Part shown: positions 47,000 to 61,154 of the stretch, piece by piece
Position numbering within the stretch: position 1 is the stretch's first letter
Layout of the letters: each line of letters opens with the position of its first letter
Assembly (NCBI GenBank): GCA_023935145.1
Contig: CM043697.1
Coordinates: 50,635,001-50,699,000 of the forward strand
From: Bretschneidera sinensis
Taxonomy: Eukaryota > Streptophyta > Magnoliopsida > Brassicales > Akaniaceae
DNA: 64,000 nt
Direction: 5' to 3'
Position numbers and translations under genes: made by a program
The notes under the pieces: model-generated
Databases searched by the model: none
The model's input: the letters and a program-made list of their open reading frames with translations, nothing else
What the model was told of the DNA's origin: nothing

Positions 47000-48713
47000 T
47001 ATCACATTTTGGACTTTATATCATCCAAGCACGGAGTAAGTATAACGGGCAAGGAGCCACCATTTTATCTTGAAGGAGACCAAATCCCTTTTAATTGGTC
47101 TATGCGTGAAGGATTACTAGACAAGGAAATTTGAGTGTGAGAAAAGAAGGAATTAGAGCTCCCTCTCTCACCTAGGCCTAAGCCTAACCCTTTATGTTCT
47201 AGGACAAGTATTTAATTTCTAAGTAAAGTTGCTATTACCATACACTAGCATACAAAGCACACAACTTATAATTTATATCAAACAAGAGTGGTAATTAAAC
47301 AAATCATCATAATTGGGAAGCAAGTATATATACTAAAGAGATTACTGACCCAACATTTTATTATTGGATAGAATCGTCCTCCCTAAGATAATAGGCTTAG
47401 CCTAACCATTTGCTTTTTCGAATAAAAATCATAATAAAACTTGAATCTAGCATATAAAATTAAATAGTACATCGAAACATAATAGGCAAAAGAAATACAA
47501 CTATTCATACTACTTTAACATGTTAAAACATCAATTAGAGCTAAAGGAAAACTTGTTGATCAAAATAAGGGAAATTTTTTGTCCAAACAGAGGACAAACC
47601 GATCGACTCATCAAACTGAGTGGGTTACGATCGGTCTACATACAACAAGTATGAAATTTAAATAGACATCTCAATTTGTCATGTGAAAATGGAATAAACA
47701 TTCAACGTTTAGGTTCCCATTTTAACCCAATCAACATTTATCAAAGAATATACATTTCATGGAAGCATGAGAAATGATAATGATGTCCTAAACTGTCATA
47801 ACATATGAATTAACATATTTTGATTATACTAAATTTTAGAACGAATGGCATGTCAAACATATCATAGACTTCATGGGGGTTTAAAGACCATGAAAGCATT
47901 AATCATCTTTTTTGTTCTAGTGAAATGGTGAGAATGATAGCACTAAAAATAAAAGCAAAGTTACTAGCATTAAAAGAGAGAACTCTAAAGTTCCATGTGT
48001 GAGTGTAAGGTTACCCTAAAAAATCCACAAGCTTATTTTGGACTGGAAGAACTTGAGTCATGTTCTTGAGAAGAACCAATTACATAAAAGAAATAATTTT
48101 GGCTAGTAGTTGTTTTTGTAAATGATGAGGTATTTGTGATAACCCAATCTATGCAAATGAACTAACTCATACCCAAATTATAGAGGTTTGATGAGTAGAA
48201 AAATGGCTAGAGTTTTAGCTAGGGGATATAAAGAAGGTGTGTGTGTAGGTATAGAAGATGAGAGGGTATTTATAGGATGAATGGGATTAATGGGTGGTTA
48301 ATGGGTTGTTGGGACTGTTACAGAATTGATTCTATAACTGATATGTCTGCCATTGAAAGTAGAATTGTGTTGATAGAGTTCTGGCATAAAGTTATTGCCT
48401 GGTAATAACTTCAAATCTATCGGCTTGATCAACGGGCCAATGGGCCCATTGACCAAACCAATTGGTTCAAGCTCTGGGATGATTAGTTCAATGAATCTGG
48501 ACAATTTTTGGGTGGATTTTTCATATTCTAGCGCGGGTTTTAGGCCTAGTTGGGTTGGTTTTGGGCCTTAGGTTGGGTTTTTAATTGATTATTCTTCAAA
48601 ACAAAGTCTTCGTTCTCATTTTCTCCAAATGCAAGTATTTTCGGACCGAATTCTCATTATCGGGTTCCACACATGACTCATTCTAAGATTTAAAACGAAA
48701 TTGGGTGTCTATA
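47000..48713 (-). repeat. Diverged long direct repeat, copy 2 (possible LTR)
   Basis: See copy 1. Matching phrases here are CACCTAGGCCTAAGCCTAA, GGGAAGCAAGTATATATACT, GGGTATTTATAGG, TTTTCGGACCGAATTCTCAT and ACGAAATTGGG. Identity to copy 1 is moderate by eye, so they are old. Confidence 0.5.
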
Positions 48714-49447
48714 GTGGATAGAAAGTTTCTAAACCCACTTCTAATATTTGGTATCAGAGGAATTCTTGTCCTTAATGTCTTACGACACATAGGCAGAATG
48801 CAATTCAAAGTCTCTAGAACAAGAATGGCCCCAAATAAACCTATCTTTACAATCCCTAGCAAAGCTAATATGTATTTCCTGAATAATATTACAGATTTCA
48901 ATGGGTAACTCAAGTGAAATTCTAGAGAAAATCTCACTCCCCATTCATGATGATCTCTCTCACACTCATTCTCACGTGTATTTTCTGGCTCAAACGTTTT
49001 ATGTCTTTACAAATAGTGAAAGACTATTTTAAAAGGAAAACGGCTTCCAAACATGTTACAAGAAAAAGGTACTATAGATACTAGAATGAGAGAGTACGAG
49101 AGGAAGGTTTCTAAACCCTTAAAGCAGTTGATTAAGTCTTCATTTTGCCTACTTGGTAAGAGTGAGATGGGATAACTAATATATTAGAATTTTCAATCTT
49201 TTGATAAGAAAGAAAAGTGAAAACAAATTGAGAAGATTGAGGTCTTCTTCACACAATATATACAAATCACAAATATCCCCAATTGAAAGGATTGGAGTGA
49301 AAAGTAAAATAAACTTTTTTATCTTTTTCTTTATTCTTTCCATTTTTCCATCATCGCTTCCATTTATGATGGAAATATAAACCTTTTTCCCTTTTTCCTC
49401 TCATTTTGCTCTCATCACATTTCCTTCTACCAATCATATGTTATAAC
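48714..49447. other. No gene seen
   Basis: Non-coding. It holds TTGGTATCAGAGGAATTC near 48754, which resembles an initiator-Met primer site, but no LTR end precedes it. Confidence 0.4.
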
Positions 49448-50010
49448 TAGGGGCGTGCACGAGTTGGATTGGATCAGGTTAGAAGTCAGCCCTAACCCAA
49501 CTCATGATATAATTTTTTCAACTTTAACCTAACCTAACCTATAATGGGTTACATAAATCCCAACCCTAACCCAATCCACAAAAATTCGGCTTGGGTTGTG
49601 AAATCAAAACCAGCTTAAATAGGTTGGGTTGGATTGAGCCGAATTAGATTCTTAAAATCTATTTTTTCATATTATATGCTAAATTCTATAAAAAGAATTT
49701 TAAAAATACTAAATTAAATCACTTAAATTTTAATGTCTATTGAAAAGTCAAATTTCAAAGGTTCCAAATATTCTACGTAAATTCAAATCACTAGTTAGTA
49801 ATAGTGGTTACATAACTAAGTTTGGGTTCATGAGTTACGAATTGGGTTATAGTTGTGACAACCTCAACCTTAACCCAACCTAAATTTAATTCGAGTTGGA
49901 ATTTTTAAACTCTACCCTAACTCAACCCCACAAAATTTAAATCCTAACTTACCCAAAAGTCCAGGTTGGGCTCAAATTGGATCGTATTAACTTGTCCATT
50001 TGCACCCCTG
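49448..50010. mobile_element. hAT-type MITE
   Basis: Ends TAGGGGCGTGCAC and TTTGCACCCCTG form imperfect terminal inverted repeats. The 8-bp flanks GTTATAAC (49440-49447) and GTTGTAAT (50011-50018) match at 6 of 8. The interior is made of degenerate AACCCAAC / GGGTTGGGTT runs. It lies about 0.45 kb downstream of the NADKc stop codon. Confidence 0.78.
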
Positions 50011-50462
50011 GTTGTAATTAAGTTATAACCGTTCATCTTTGGTACTTTCACTGGTGTAACTTTAATATTTAGATTCCCGTAAATTTTTGTTTTATGAGAA
50101 ACCTTCTAACTTCAATAGAAGTTATATGCTCAGTGTCCATTGACTAGCTTTTGAAGAAAGAATACTTGCAGAATGTTGCTGATATTGTAGTTTTGGTGGC
50201 TATCTACTCAATTAATCCTTTGCTTTCTGTTCAAATATGAAAATTATTACCAGTGCATGACTAATAATTTAAAACACCCTCGATAATGAATAGAAATGTT
50301 GTTGTATTCTCAGTTAAATAACTCTACATATAAGATTCATCCCTGTAATACAGCATAGGTAACATAAATATAGCAAGAAATTTGGTGACTCCTTTAACAT
50401 CTATCTACTGACCATGAATCAAGAAATTGAAAACTCAACTGGTCAAGCAATAAAGATACGTA

Positions 50463-53400
50463 TCATTTTGATCTTTCCACCTTCTGAATAGAGTACTTGA
50501 GCTCCTGTTGAATGTTTAGCCTTGAAGGTGATAGCACAATGTCTTTCCAGATTGACCCAGCTTCACAAGTTGGGTTGGGGCCCTTGTAAAGTTCATATAT
50601 GGAGTCTGCATCATCATTTAGTGTGCCCACCCTCTTTAAACATGCTATTTCATCTGTATCGACCAGTAGAGTCCTGTCTTTATCTTTCCATCCTATCAAC
50701 TTCACAACCGTCACTGTGTCAACCTAACATATATAAATATTGAAATACTACATGATAGAATGATTTATGTTTTTAAAAATCTGAACTTGTATAAGAAAAA
50801 TTATGTATTTTTACTGTTGTTTTATCAAACACTTTACAGTTTCATTGTTTATTTTAGTATAAACTATTTTATAAATCATAAACCATTTCTATTGCTAAGC
50901 AAAACTCGAAGTAGGATGAGGAATGATGTACCTTAGGTGGGCCTTCCAAAGCGTTAGTGCAATATAGCCTGGCGTTGTCAACCAATTGGCAGTAAGTTAA
51001 GAATGCATTTGCAAATCTCTTGTGGGATTTCAATTGTGACTTCACCCTTACAGCTCTTCTACACATAATAGCTCTCCTGTAAGACATATTGCATTGTATG
51101 CCCAGTGTACTATGTTAGTGTCTAATTAAGGAGAAATGTAGCTTGACGGATTGAGGGGAATGAAGGGAAAGGAAATTTAGGGGATCCTTTCCAGTTCCTT
51201 TCTCTCCTTTCCCTTCCAATTCAAACATATTGTAAGACTGAATTACAGTGTACCTCATGCCTCTGGTAACCGCTAAGTAAGCATCACAAACAACTCCAAC
51301 CAGCTCTATCCTGTATGGTTTTCTCTTTTTGCCGCCTTCTTGCATTTGTTCTTCTTCTTCAATTCTTTCCCAGTAGTTCTCCGTCACAACCCCATTTTCA
51401 TCTACCTTGTAACCCGGTCCCATTCGATACCGACGACGGTGGACGTTTCTGGCCATAGTTACTGTCTGCACAACAAATGGTACCCAAGAGAGTGTGCCAT
51501 CCATAATCACATCTCGTCCCTCATTCAGCGCTGTCACTAGGAGAGATGATGCTGCATCCGTAGACGACTGGTGCACCTGTTTCAATATATATACAATTCA
51601 ATTTTATAAGAAATTCATGTGATCAAATTATTTATAGAAACCTATTACTATTAAATTATTGGGTATATGTTTGTCTGCTTTTCTGTTTGTGACATAACGA
51701 AGACAGAAAAGAGAACAAAAGATTATATGTTGATAAAACAGTTGTAGGTAAAAGTTTTATGTTACATGAACTATTCACTTTACTTTACTATATTTGTGTT
51801 GGACTTTAGATATTTCGAAACTTCAAATTAAAGAAAATTTTATGAAAAATATTAAAAATATACTTAGACATTTACCCGTGTCCAACACTCATACCCGAGT
51901 TCAAATAACATGTGGTAAAACAATAACTGAGCTATAATTTTTTTAGTTTTTAATAAAACAACGATGAATCAATTTTTATAACACAATTTCAGTTTCTATA
52001 AAGTATAAACCATTTCATATATCATTTTATAAACTGTTATTATTTGACCTAACCGTTATTAAAATAAATCCTTGTATAAACTAAACTTGAGGTTTAATTA
52101 AGGAGAGATAGAGAAGCTCACAAATTCAGCTGTTTGGATCATGTCAGCGTGACCTCTAGAGCTAAGGGCTCTGTAGATGACATCAGATTCTTTGAAGGCA
52201 TCTGCCTCAATTACTACTGCATCTGCTCCTGCCCAAAAGGGTCTGTTCATATTTCATCCAAAAAAATCTGTAATAAATTTTCTCCTCCTTTTGCAACATA
52301 CTCCATTAATTAAATACCATATTTTACATTCCTTCTTCAAGCTCTTGATTAACTAAAATGATGATAATATTAAGCTACGATTAATTGGCAATAATAGAAT
52401 TAAATCTATATGTTCTTACTCTTTTAGAATGTCCTTAAGCACAGTGCTCTTTCCTGCTCCCATCCCACCACCCATCAGGAGGAGTACTGGACTTCTATCG
52501 CTGTGTGCCACTGGAGCCATCACCTCTGTGCATTGTGAGTCGTCATTTGATGCAATCCCCATTGCTTTCATTTCCTCTACTAATGTATTGAACACTCTTG
52601 CCACCTTCAGATTTTTTGTCAACCTCTCAAATCTCTGCTCCCTAAAATCAGAAAAATTAAGGAATAGAAAAGTTACACACAAAATTAATTAATTAGTAGT
52701 AATATTTTTATAAGAGGATATAATAACAATTAATACTCACCTAGTTGCTGCCATGACAATGTGCTTGAGCTTCCTTTTGGACTCTGTTTCCGCACTCAAC
52801 ACCTGAATTATATACACAAATATGTTCTTGATAAATCTGATATATTTCTTCAGTCTCAAAATATTGTCAGGTTTGATTTTTTGGAATAATTTAGACTTTT
52901 TATTTGTTCAAAGGAATCCATTGGACTTATGGATGCAACAATGGGAGGTAACCCTGTACCATATGGAAATGACAATTTATGAGTTTTTCATAGTTAACCG
53001 ATATAAAATATATTCTTTTAAGTGAGTATGAAAAAAAATGGTTTTTTATGGTAACAGGTAACAGATAGTATTTTATAATTTTTAATGATTTCGAGTTTCC
53101 TTTATTTGTTGGCATCGATACTACCATCATTTATCTCTCCTATCTTTAGTGTGAGTATATATGTAATGGCAAATAACTCTAGAGCTGACACGCTCATAAC
53201 AATTTTGACTTTCACTTTTTATATATATTTTATCGATTTCAAATTATTTATTAAAAAAATGAAAACTTATAAGCTTTATGTTATATATTTAATTTTTTAG
53301 TTTTCTTTTTAATTCTAATATAAAAAATAATTATTTAATTAGATAAATAATGTAGAACCACGATCATGTTCCATCAAAGAAATATGGATCTGAATTGAAT

Positions 53401-54035
53401 TACCTGAGTAATCATAAAATCAGCATGGGTCCAATGAAATGCAAAATAACTAAGAATGCATCTCTCAAACTCCTCCACAAGCTTTACAAAGAGAGAATCA
53501 GCATCCGGCTCCTCAGAGAAGAATGCATAAATATCATCCTCACACCCTTCTGATTTTCTAATGTATTCAGAAGCAAGCTTGCAAAGGTGAGGACATTCTC
53601 TCTTATCTTTAAATCCCATTTGCCTTGCTGCACCCATTTAATTTTGAGAGGGATGAAAAAAATGAAATTAAATGAGAAAATTAAGATCTTTATAATTAAG
53701 GATATATGGAGAGAACTGAATGGGATCAGATCATATGATATAAATAATTTACCTACATAATGTGAGAACCTTTCTAGCTTCTCATGGCCTTTGTTAGATG
53801 ATCTTAAGCGTGGGATGATCTTTGAATCCCTTAGCCATCGATAGTGCACCGCTGCTGCGATGATCAAGCCGATGGAAGAGGCTACAAGGATCTGTGTGAA
53901 GGTGGGTTTGCTGTTGTAATCTGAAAATGGAAAGTTATTTATTTAGTTTTGAATTAGGAGGAGCAACATATATAGCAGCCAAAAGAAAGATGATCATCAA
54001 CAGTTGTTTGTTTTTTGAGGCTTACCTTTCTGCAT
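50463..54035 (-). CDS. NADKc: Calmodulin-dependent NAD kinase, NADKc type
   Basis: Nine exons: 54035-54026, 53920-53753, 53627-53404, 52802-52741, 52641-52420, 52242-52122, 51576-51254, 51076-50932, 50723-50463. All introns are GT-AG. The sum is 1536 nt, 511 residues plus TGA, with frame kept throughout. Residues 14-30 form one hydrophobic segment (ILVASSIGLIIAAAVHY), a likely membrane anchor. A basic amphipathic stretch near 140-180 (KRKLKHIVMAATREQRF) is a candidate calmodulin-binding site. The Walker A loop GAGKST lies at about 216-221 and opens a P-loop kinase domain of the zeta-toxin fold. In Arabidopsis the homologue NADKc phosphorylates NAD to NADP when calcium-calmodulin binds and supports the oxidative burst; it is reported at the mitochondrial periphery. 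Here that role is inferred by homology. No lesion is seen. Despite the family fold name, it is a metabolic kinase. Confidence 0.92.
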
Positions 54036-54300
54036 GACGTCTCAGGATTTCCAGGAGATGAAGGATGATAGTTTTCTTTTTGATTTGATGATGATGATGT
54101 TGTGAAGAAAAGAAACAAAGTTATTGTTGCTATTGCTGTGCATTTTGTATCAGCATGTTAATCGTTAGGTTTGTTTGGAAGGCTGTTAAAAATGATAGGT
54201 AGTTCTTGGATTTCAATTGAGGTAAAAGATTAGGCATTGACACGTGTTTATATTGATTGCCTTCTGCATCAATTCCATCACATCACATGCCCTTCTAAAA
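54036..54300 (-). promoter_or_regulatory. Leader and proximal promoter of NADKc
   Basis: Upstream of the start codon the leader carries a run of CAT/ATC triplets (about 54085-54105). A palindromic G-box CACGTG, read ACACGTGTCA, lies at 54241-54246 about 205 bp upstream, next to a TATAAA at 54252-54247 on the minus strand. A G-box/ABRE-type site would fit stress or ABA control, but this is inference only. Confidence 0.5.
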
Positions 54301-55036
54301 TATAGAAACTGACTTATTCTAGACGGTTAAGAATAATGGCTCATTTTCTTTTAGTAAATAAAAAAAAGAAAAAAAAAAGAAATCAACAGTGCATGTATAC
54401 ATCCAGTGAATCGCAATTTTGTGGAATATATATATATATAAAATTTAACAATGTACATAAACATTTGTGTCTCAAAGCATCCTCAATAATTTAAAATTTC
54501 ATAATACAAGTATAAAAGTAATAGAGTAATTCAATAAATATACCTATTTAATTTTTTTCAACTTTAGATTTAATGATAATATCGAGCCAAATAGTGATTG
54601 GAAAAGTGCACTTCGATAGTGCCATTGAAAATCTCTCGTTGAGATCTACCGAATAAGATCTCAAAGCCCTCGCCACCACCGACCCTTCGTTCTCATGCAC
54701 CACCGACAACCCCACCACGAATGAAGGAGAATTTTTTTAGATTTACGTATTTTGGGAGGGGTATTTCGAGAAAGTAAGACCACCATTGAATTTTCATCCA
54801 GATTATGAAATCAGACGACCTAATTCCATCGGAATCAGGTGTGTGCACCTCACGCGCTGACACTGTCTGCTTGCCATGTGTGGGCTTTGTTCCTATACAT
54901 GTTGGATTTGAATTTTTTTTCTTCTTTTTTTAATCTCTAATGAAATTGCTAAAATAACTCTACTTTTTTTGTAATAATCCTAAAAAGTTAGTGTATATTG
55001 CTAAATTATAAACAAAGAGTTGTAAGTTAGCATTTC

Positions 55037-55076
<40 letters not shown>

Positions 55077-55217
55077 AAGAGAGATCAATCCCTACTCACA
55101 CGAAAATGTAAAAAAAATATATCATTGTGTAACCTAATTTCCATGAAAATAAATGTTTTCAATTGTAAGCATCTTTCTATTTTCTTCTTTCTTTATATGA
55201 TGCGAGAGGAATACATC
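54301..55217. other. AT-rich intergenic region with TA microsatellite
   Basis: No gene is supported. A TA repeat lies at about 55042-55072. A GC-richer patch at 54650-54720 (ACCACCGACC-type) has no sustained reading frame. Confidence 0.5.
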
Positions 55218-55838
55218 ATTTATTGGTCTCGATTATTAAAAATAAAACTAACTCACCATATAGTACTTAAAGCTACCCGTGGATCATCTCCTTGCCTTTC
55301 TTGCTCTTTTCAGTAATTTCTTGAGACTGTTGATCACTAACACATAATCATAAAGTTTAATAAATCTTACTATTTCATAACTTAATTCAAACAATATAAT
55401 TGTTTAGTTATGAGTCTTATTGAAAATTTACCTCAAATATGATGAAGTCTTGCTATTATAATTGAATGACTATACTATCTCTAATATTTGAGAAATTTTC
55501 TTTATAACTTTTTGCTAAGAAATTTGAATTGAAGAAAGAAGAAAACCAAACGGGATTTGTTAAGAAATAACAAAACAGAAAAAAAAAATTTATATTAAAC
55601 CGCTTCCCCTGACTTTGCCACCGTTCTTCCTATTCTTTCTTTTCATGTGGCTTACATGCAAGATGCAAGCCTTGTATGGCAAACACCTGGACGTCCAGGT
55701 GTTTGCCCCCCCACCCCCCCTTTTTTTAATAGTAAATCTTTTATTAATATTATTTTAATTCAATGTAATATCTATCAAATTATTTTTTTACCCTTACTTT
55801 AAGAAGACGGGTATTACAATTCTACCCACCTTATAAAA
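55218..55838 (-). repeat. 3' LTR of the chromovirus, truncated
   Basis: Matches the first 620 bp (minus-strand sense) of the LTR at 60803-62838, then stops near 55218 in AT-rich DNA. A C/G-rich run (CCCCCCCACCCCCCC) at about 55706-55723 is expanded relative to the other copy. Confidence 0.85.
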
Positions 55839-58800
55839 ATTTTGCGCCCGAAATTTCCTTACCTAACATATGAAAAAGCTGGGGGTACTCTTTCCTCATG
55901 CTCCCAAGTAATTTCTTCAACATCTTTGTTGTGCCATAATACTTGAATTAAAGGAATAATTTTATTATGCAAGACTTGTTCCTTTCTGTCTAGATTTCTG
56001 ACTGGTACGTGCATAAAGGTCAAATATTCCTGAAGTTCTACAGCCTAACTCGGAATACTATAGGATTCATCACGTGAACACTTTCTCAAAAGTGAAACAT
56101 GAAACACATTGTGTAATTGCTTTAATTTTGGAGGTAAATCCAATTTGTATGCTACTGGTCCAACTTTTTCAATTGCCTCATATGGCCCCACAAATCTCGG
56201 ACTTAACTTTCCTTTCTTTTTAAATCTCAATACACCATTCCACGAAGATATCTTCAAAAACACCCAGTCACCAACCTGAAACTCAAGAGGTCGTCTTCTA
56301 TTATCACCATATCCCTTCTGTTTGTTATATGCTGCCCTAAGGTTCTTTCTAACCAGTTTGATCCTCTCAGTAGTCAAAACTACATTTCTGGCCCAAAAAC
56401 CTTTCTTTCTCCAACTTCTTCCCAACATACTAGAATTCGGCACCTTCTACCATATAAAGCCTCAAATTGTGCCATCCAAATACTAGTTTGATACTGAGTA
56501 TTGTATGTAAACTCGATCAAAGTAAATAAGCATCTTAGCACACTTAAAAACTCAATACACTTGCCCTCAGCATATCTTAAAGTATTCTGATTATTCTCTC
56601 TGTCGGCCTATCCGTTTGAGGATGAAAAACTGTACTAAACTGCAATTATGTACCTATAGCTTTTTGAAAACCTCTCCAAAATCTAGAAGTGAATCTAGAA
56701 TCCCTATCCGATACAATGCTTAGAGGTACTCCATGTAATCTCACAATGTCCATTACATATAATTCAGCCAACTTTTCAGGACTCCATGTAGTCTTAATAG
56801 GAAGAAAATGAGAAGACTTAGAAAGTCTATCCACTATAACCCATTCAACATCATGACCTCTCTGGGTACGGGAAAAACCAAAAACAAAATCAATGCTCAC
56901 ATTCTCTCATGGTCATTCAAGTACTGGAAGAGGTTGTAATAAACCGGCTGGATGTCTATTATCATATTTCACTTGTTGAAAAATCAAACATCTAAAAATA
57001 TACTCATCTACATCCTTCTTCATCCCTGACCACCAATAATTATGTCTCAACCCCATGTACATCTTATTATTACCCAGGTGCATAGAATACACAGAATCAT
57101 GAGCCTCTCTTAGTATCTCATTTCTTATTTCAACATCATTGAGAACACAAACTCTATGTCCCAATACCACCATACCATCTTCTCTAATTCTAAACCTAGT
57201 CGGCTTCCCACTCAATATTTTCTGTCTGATCTTCTCTATCCCTTCATCTCTACTTTGTATCTGTAACAAACGATCAATAATAGAATATTGTACCACCATA
57301 TTTTCCATCAATACTCATCTATCACTAATACCTAACTGCATTCTCATTTCTCTCAGTTCTATCATCAAGCTAATATCATGACTCTCAATAGCAACTAATC
57401 TCCTCGTAGACTTTCTACTCAATGCATCAGCTACTATATTAACCTTCCTTGGATGATAATGAATTGTATAGTCCTAGTCACTAATCAACTCCATCCACCT
57501 GCTCTACCTAAAATTCAACTCTTTCTAGGTAGGTAAATGCGTCAAACTTTTATGATCAGTAAAAATTTCACAAGTGGCTCCATACAAATGATGTCTTCAA
57601 ATCTTCAAAGCAAGAACTATGGCAGCCAATTCTAAATCATGGGTCGGGTAATTTCTCTCATGGTTCTTCAATTGCCTAAAAGCATAGGCTATAACTCTCC
57701 CATGTTGCATCAACACACATCTCAACCCCTGATGTGATGCATCATTATATACCACAAATCCTTCATCACCAGAAAGAAGCACTAATATTGGAGCAGTAGC
57801 CAATTTTTCTTTCAACAGCTGGAAACTCCTCTCACATTCTTTCGACCACATAAACTTCACTTCTTTCCTGGTCAATTAGGTCAATAGTCCAACAATCATA
57901 GAAAAATCATGGATAAACCTCTTATAATAACCAACCAAACCCAAAAAGCCTCTAATTTCAATCACACTAGTGGGGCTTTCCCATTTCAACACTGCATCTA
58001 CTTTCTGTGGGTCAACTGCTATACCATCTCTTGACACAACATGCCCCAAGAAAGATATTTCACTCAACCAAAACTCACATTTAGAGAATTTTGCATACAA
58101 TTTCTCTCTCCTCAGAAGTTTCAACACTATCTCTAAATGTTGCCCATGCTTCTATTCATTCTTGGAATATACCAGAATATCATCAATAAATACAATCACA
58201 AATCTATCCAAGAATAGTTTAAACATCCGATTCATTATATCCATAAATGTTACAGGAGCATTAGTTAACCCAAATGGCATCACAAGGAACTCATGATGGC
58301 CATAACGTGTCCTAAAAGCAGTCTTAGGCATGGCCCTCTCCTTTATCCTCAACTAATGATAACTCGATCTCAAGTCTATCTTAGAAAACACCCTAACCCC
58401 CTGTAACTGCTCAAATAAATCATTTATCATGGGTAAAGGATATTTATTGTTAATGGTGATCTTATTCAACTGTCTATAATCAATACACAACCTCATCGTC
58501 CCATCTTTCTTCTTAGCAAACAACACAAGGGCTCCACAATGAGACATACTAGGTCGAATAAATTATTTATCTAGTAATTCCTAAAGTTGAACTTTTTATT
58601 CTCTCAATTCAGTTGGTTCCATTCTATAAAGTGTTATAGATATGGGTGTTGATCCCGGAATCACCTCAATTAAAAACTTAATCTCCCTGTTGGGAGGCAA
58701 CCCAAACAAATCCTCAAGGAACAGATCAGAAAAATCTTTCACTAATAAAATTTCTTCTAACTTCCTAAACTCCTTTCTAGAATCCACCACATACGCCAAA

Positions 58801-60802
58801 TACCCTTCATAACCCTTCTTCAACTATCTACTTATAGTTATGGCAGAAATAAGACGGTTGGCAAGTATCTTACGTTCTTCCTGAAAGTTAAACTCATTTT
58901 GTCTAGGTATCCTAAACACAACATTCTTCCTAAAATAATCTACCCAAGCATGATATGCAGATAACCAATTCATCCCCAGTATTAAATCAAAATCTATCAT
59001 ATCTAAAAGCAACAAATCAACTTCAAATTCTCTATTAGCCATACTAATCACACAACTCCGATAAATTATCCTGATAATAACCATATCCCCAGTAGGAACC
59101 TCAATAATAGCAGCATGCATCAAAAGACTAACACAAGCATCAATAGATTTCATATAAACACTAGATTCAAAAGAATTGATTACACTAGGATTAATCAATA
59201 ATCTAGTAGGTCTATCAAAAATAGATACCATACCCATAACAATTTCAGGAGTAGTATGTGCATCATGTTGGGTCAACACATAGCCTCTGCTGTCTCTAGG
59301 CTGTAACTGACCACCGCATCTTGTCTCAGCTACTGATCCTCTGCCTATGCCCTGTATACTCCATGATCTACTACATCTCTCCACTTGTTTTCTCCCAACA
59401 CTTCCAACACTTATCTCAACAGATTTCCCCACTAAACAATATACGCTAACATGTCCTCCCTCACCACATACAAAGCATATCAAAGTAGGGCAATTCCGAG
59501 ATAAATACCTTGTCTGATTATATCTATAGTAAACTCTTGTCTCTCGATCATACATCAGGTTACCATTTCTCCTTGGCGGCATACTTACTCATCTACCATA
59601 ACTTTCAGTTCCCTCAGTCTGTCTCCTAAATCTATGGGTCCCACTAATATTACTTTGAGTACAGAAGTAATAGATTTTGCTTGCCTTTAACTCTATATTA
59701 TAGTTTCCTATGACAAAGAACGCCCTCCTCTGGGGTGGTCTCTCATCCTACACACTCATACTACTATCATCTCTGGGTCCCTCAAATCTAGATTTCTTCA
59801 GCCAATCCTTTCTACCTATAAATTTCATCACATCCTTCTCAATCTGTAATGTTTTATCCGCTATAATAGCATAATTCCCAATACCCATGTAAGAGAGTTT
59901 AGTTTGAATTTCATAGTGTAACCCATCTAAAAATCTCTTACATTTTCTCTTCTCTGTATTTACTAGCTCAAGTAAAAACCTCGACAGGGCTATAAATCTA
60001 CTATCATACTCAACCACAGATAAAGTATTCTGCTTTAAATGAATAAAATCTCTCTCATGTTGTGCTCGAAACATATCTGAAAAATACTTCGCAAAGAACG
60101 TATCCTTAAACTTACACCAAGTTAAGGGTTGATCTACTTGTGTACTCAGTCTAGGCAGAATATTCTCCCACCATTAAGAAGCCTCACCTTCCAGCTTAAA
60201 TGAAGCACAAGCAACCTTCTGCATATCTGTCACTGGTAAGACTTCAAAATATTTCTCAACATGTTTAATCCATTGCTCAACTTCAATAATATTTACAGAT
60301 CCTCTAAAAGACTCGGGTTTAAACTTAATAAATCTCACGAAACAATCCTCTTGTATCTCATGTGCAAACATACCCTCTCCCTAATAAGTTTCTTGCCTTA
60401 CCACGTCAGGTTCTGTTCTACTTCTTTTATCTAATCTTCTCTGTAAATTATCAACCCTTTCTTCTGCTACATTCATTCTCTCTATAGCACGATCAAGAAC
60501 TTCTCTCAACTCATCCCTCATAATATTAGATTCTCTCTCACCTCTACTAGTACCAGTTGTACTAACAATCTATTCCCTTGCATGAACCACAGACTCAACC
60601 TTCCTCCCCGCTTCAACTCTTCTAAATATTGGGGGTCTACTATGTCCTCTTTGATTCATAACTCTACCTCTACCTTTAGCTCTAGCACGTCCACATGTTA
60701 TCCTCAGACTCTGCATTAAAATGTAATTTGTTTAAATCTTCCACTTCTTTAAATTTTATGTAGTCTACAAAATCATAAAACATGATACTTTTATACCAAA
60801 AT
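55839..60802 (-). pseudogene. Chromovirus gag-pol with chromodomain
   Basis: From 60371 downward: retrotransposon gag (60371-59748), two zinc knuckles near 59530-59430, protease (59240-58930), reverse transcriptase (58650-58150), RNase H (57875-57450), integrase with zinc finger (57100-56940) and core (56900-56600), GPY/F-like region (56330-56060) and chromodomain (about 56000-55870). Lesions: the first knuckle has both Cys and the His replaced by Tyr-like codons (YYRY...RY), the second (CFVCGEGGHVSVYC) is intact. The protease active triplet reads NPS. The reverse-transcriptase box FIDD is intact. About fifteen stops are scattered. Chromodomains guide integration into heterochromatin in this group. 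Confidence 0.9.
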
Positions 60803-61154
60803 TGTAACAACCCATCTTGGGTTGGCCACCCCCGCGACGGTGTCGTCACATTTTGAAATCCCAGCACGACACATATATGCAACAATATAAAAATACATCA
60901 ACTAAAATTAAAATTTTACATCAAATCCTCAACTCTTTTAAGATGAGATACATCATCATTCTCCTATCATAAGCAATATATATATATATACACAAAACAA
61001 AATGCATGAAAATATTTTATTACAATTTTTTTGTTCTTCTTTCTTACAATGTCTGAGGACTTGACCACGGGACTTGCTTAATGTAATTACTCTAATATCA
61101 ACTCTAAACTCTATATGTCTTACCCGTTGCCTGAAAATTTTCAACAATGAGGAG

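Noticed and set aside
48754..48771. TTGGTATCAGAGGAATTC as a retrotransposon primer site
   Set aside because: No LTR end in CA precedes it and the adjacent repeat seems to face the other way. It is kept only as a note.
52416..52682. Toxin gene, because of the zeta-toxin P-loop fold
   Set aside because: The full exon structure, membrane anchor and basic segment fit the plant NAD kinase NADKc, a metabolic enzyme.
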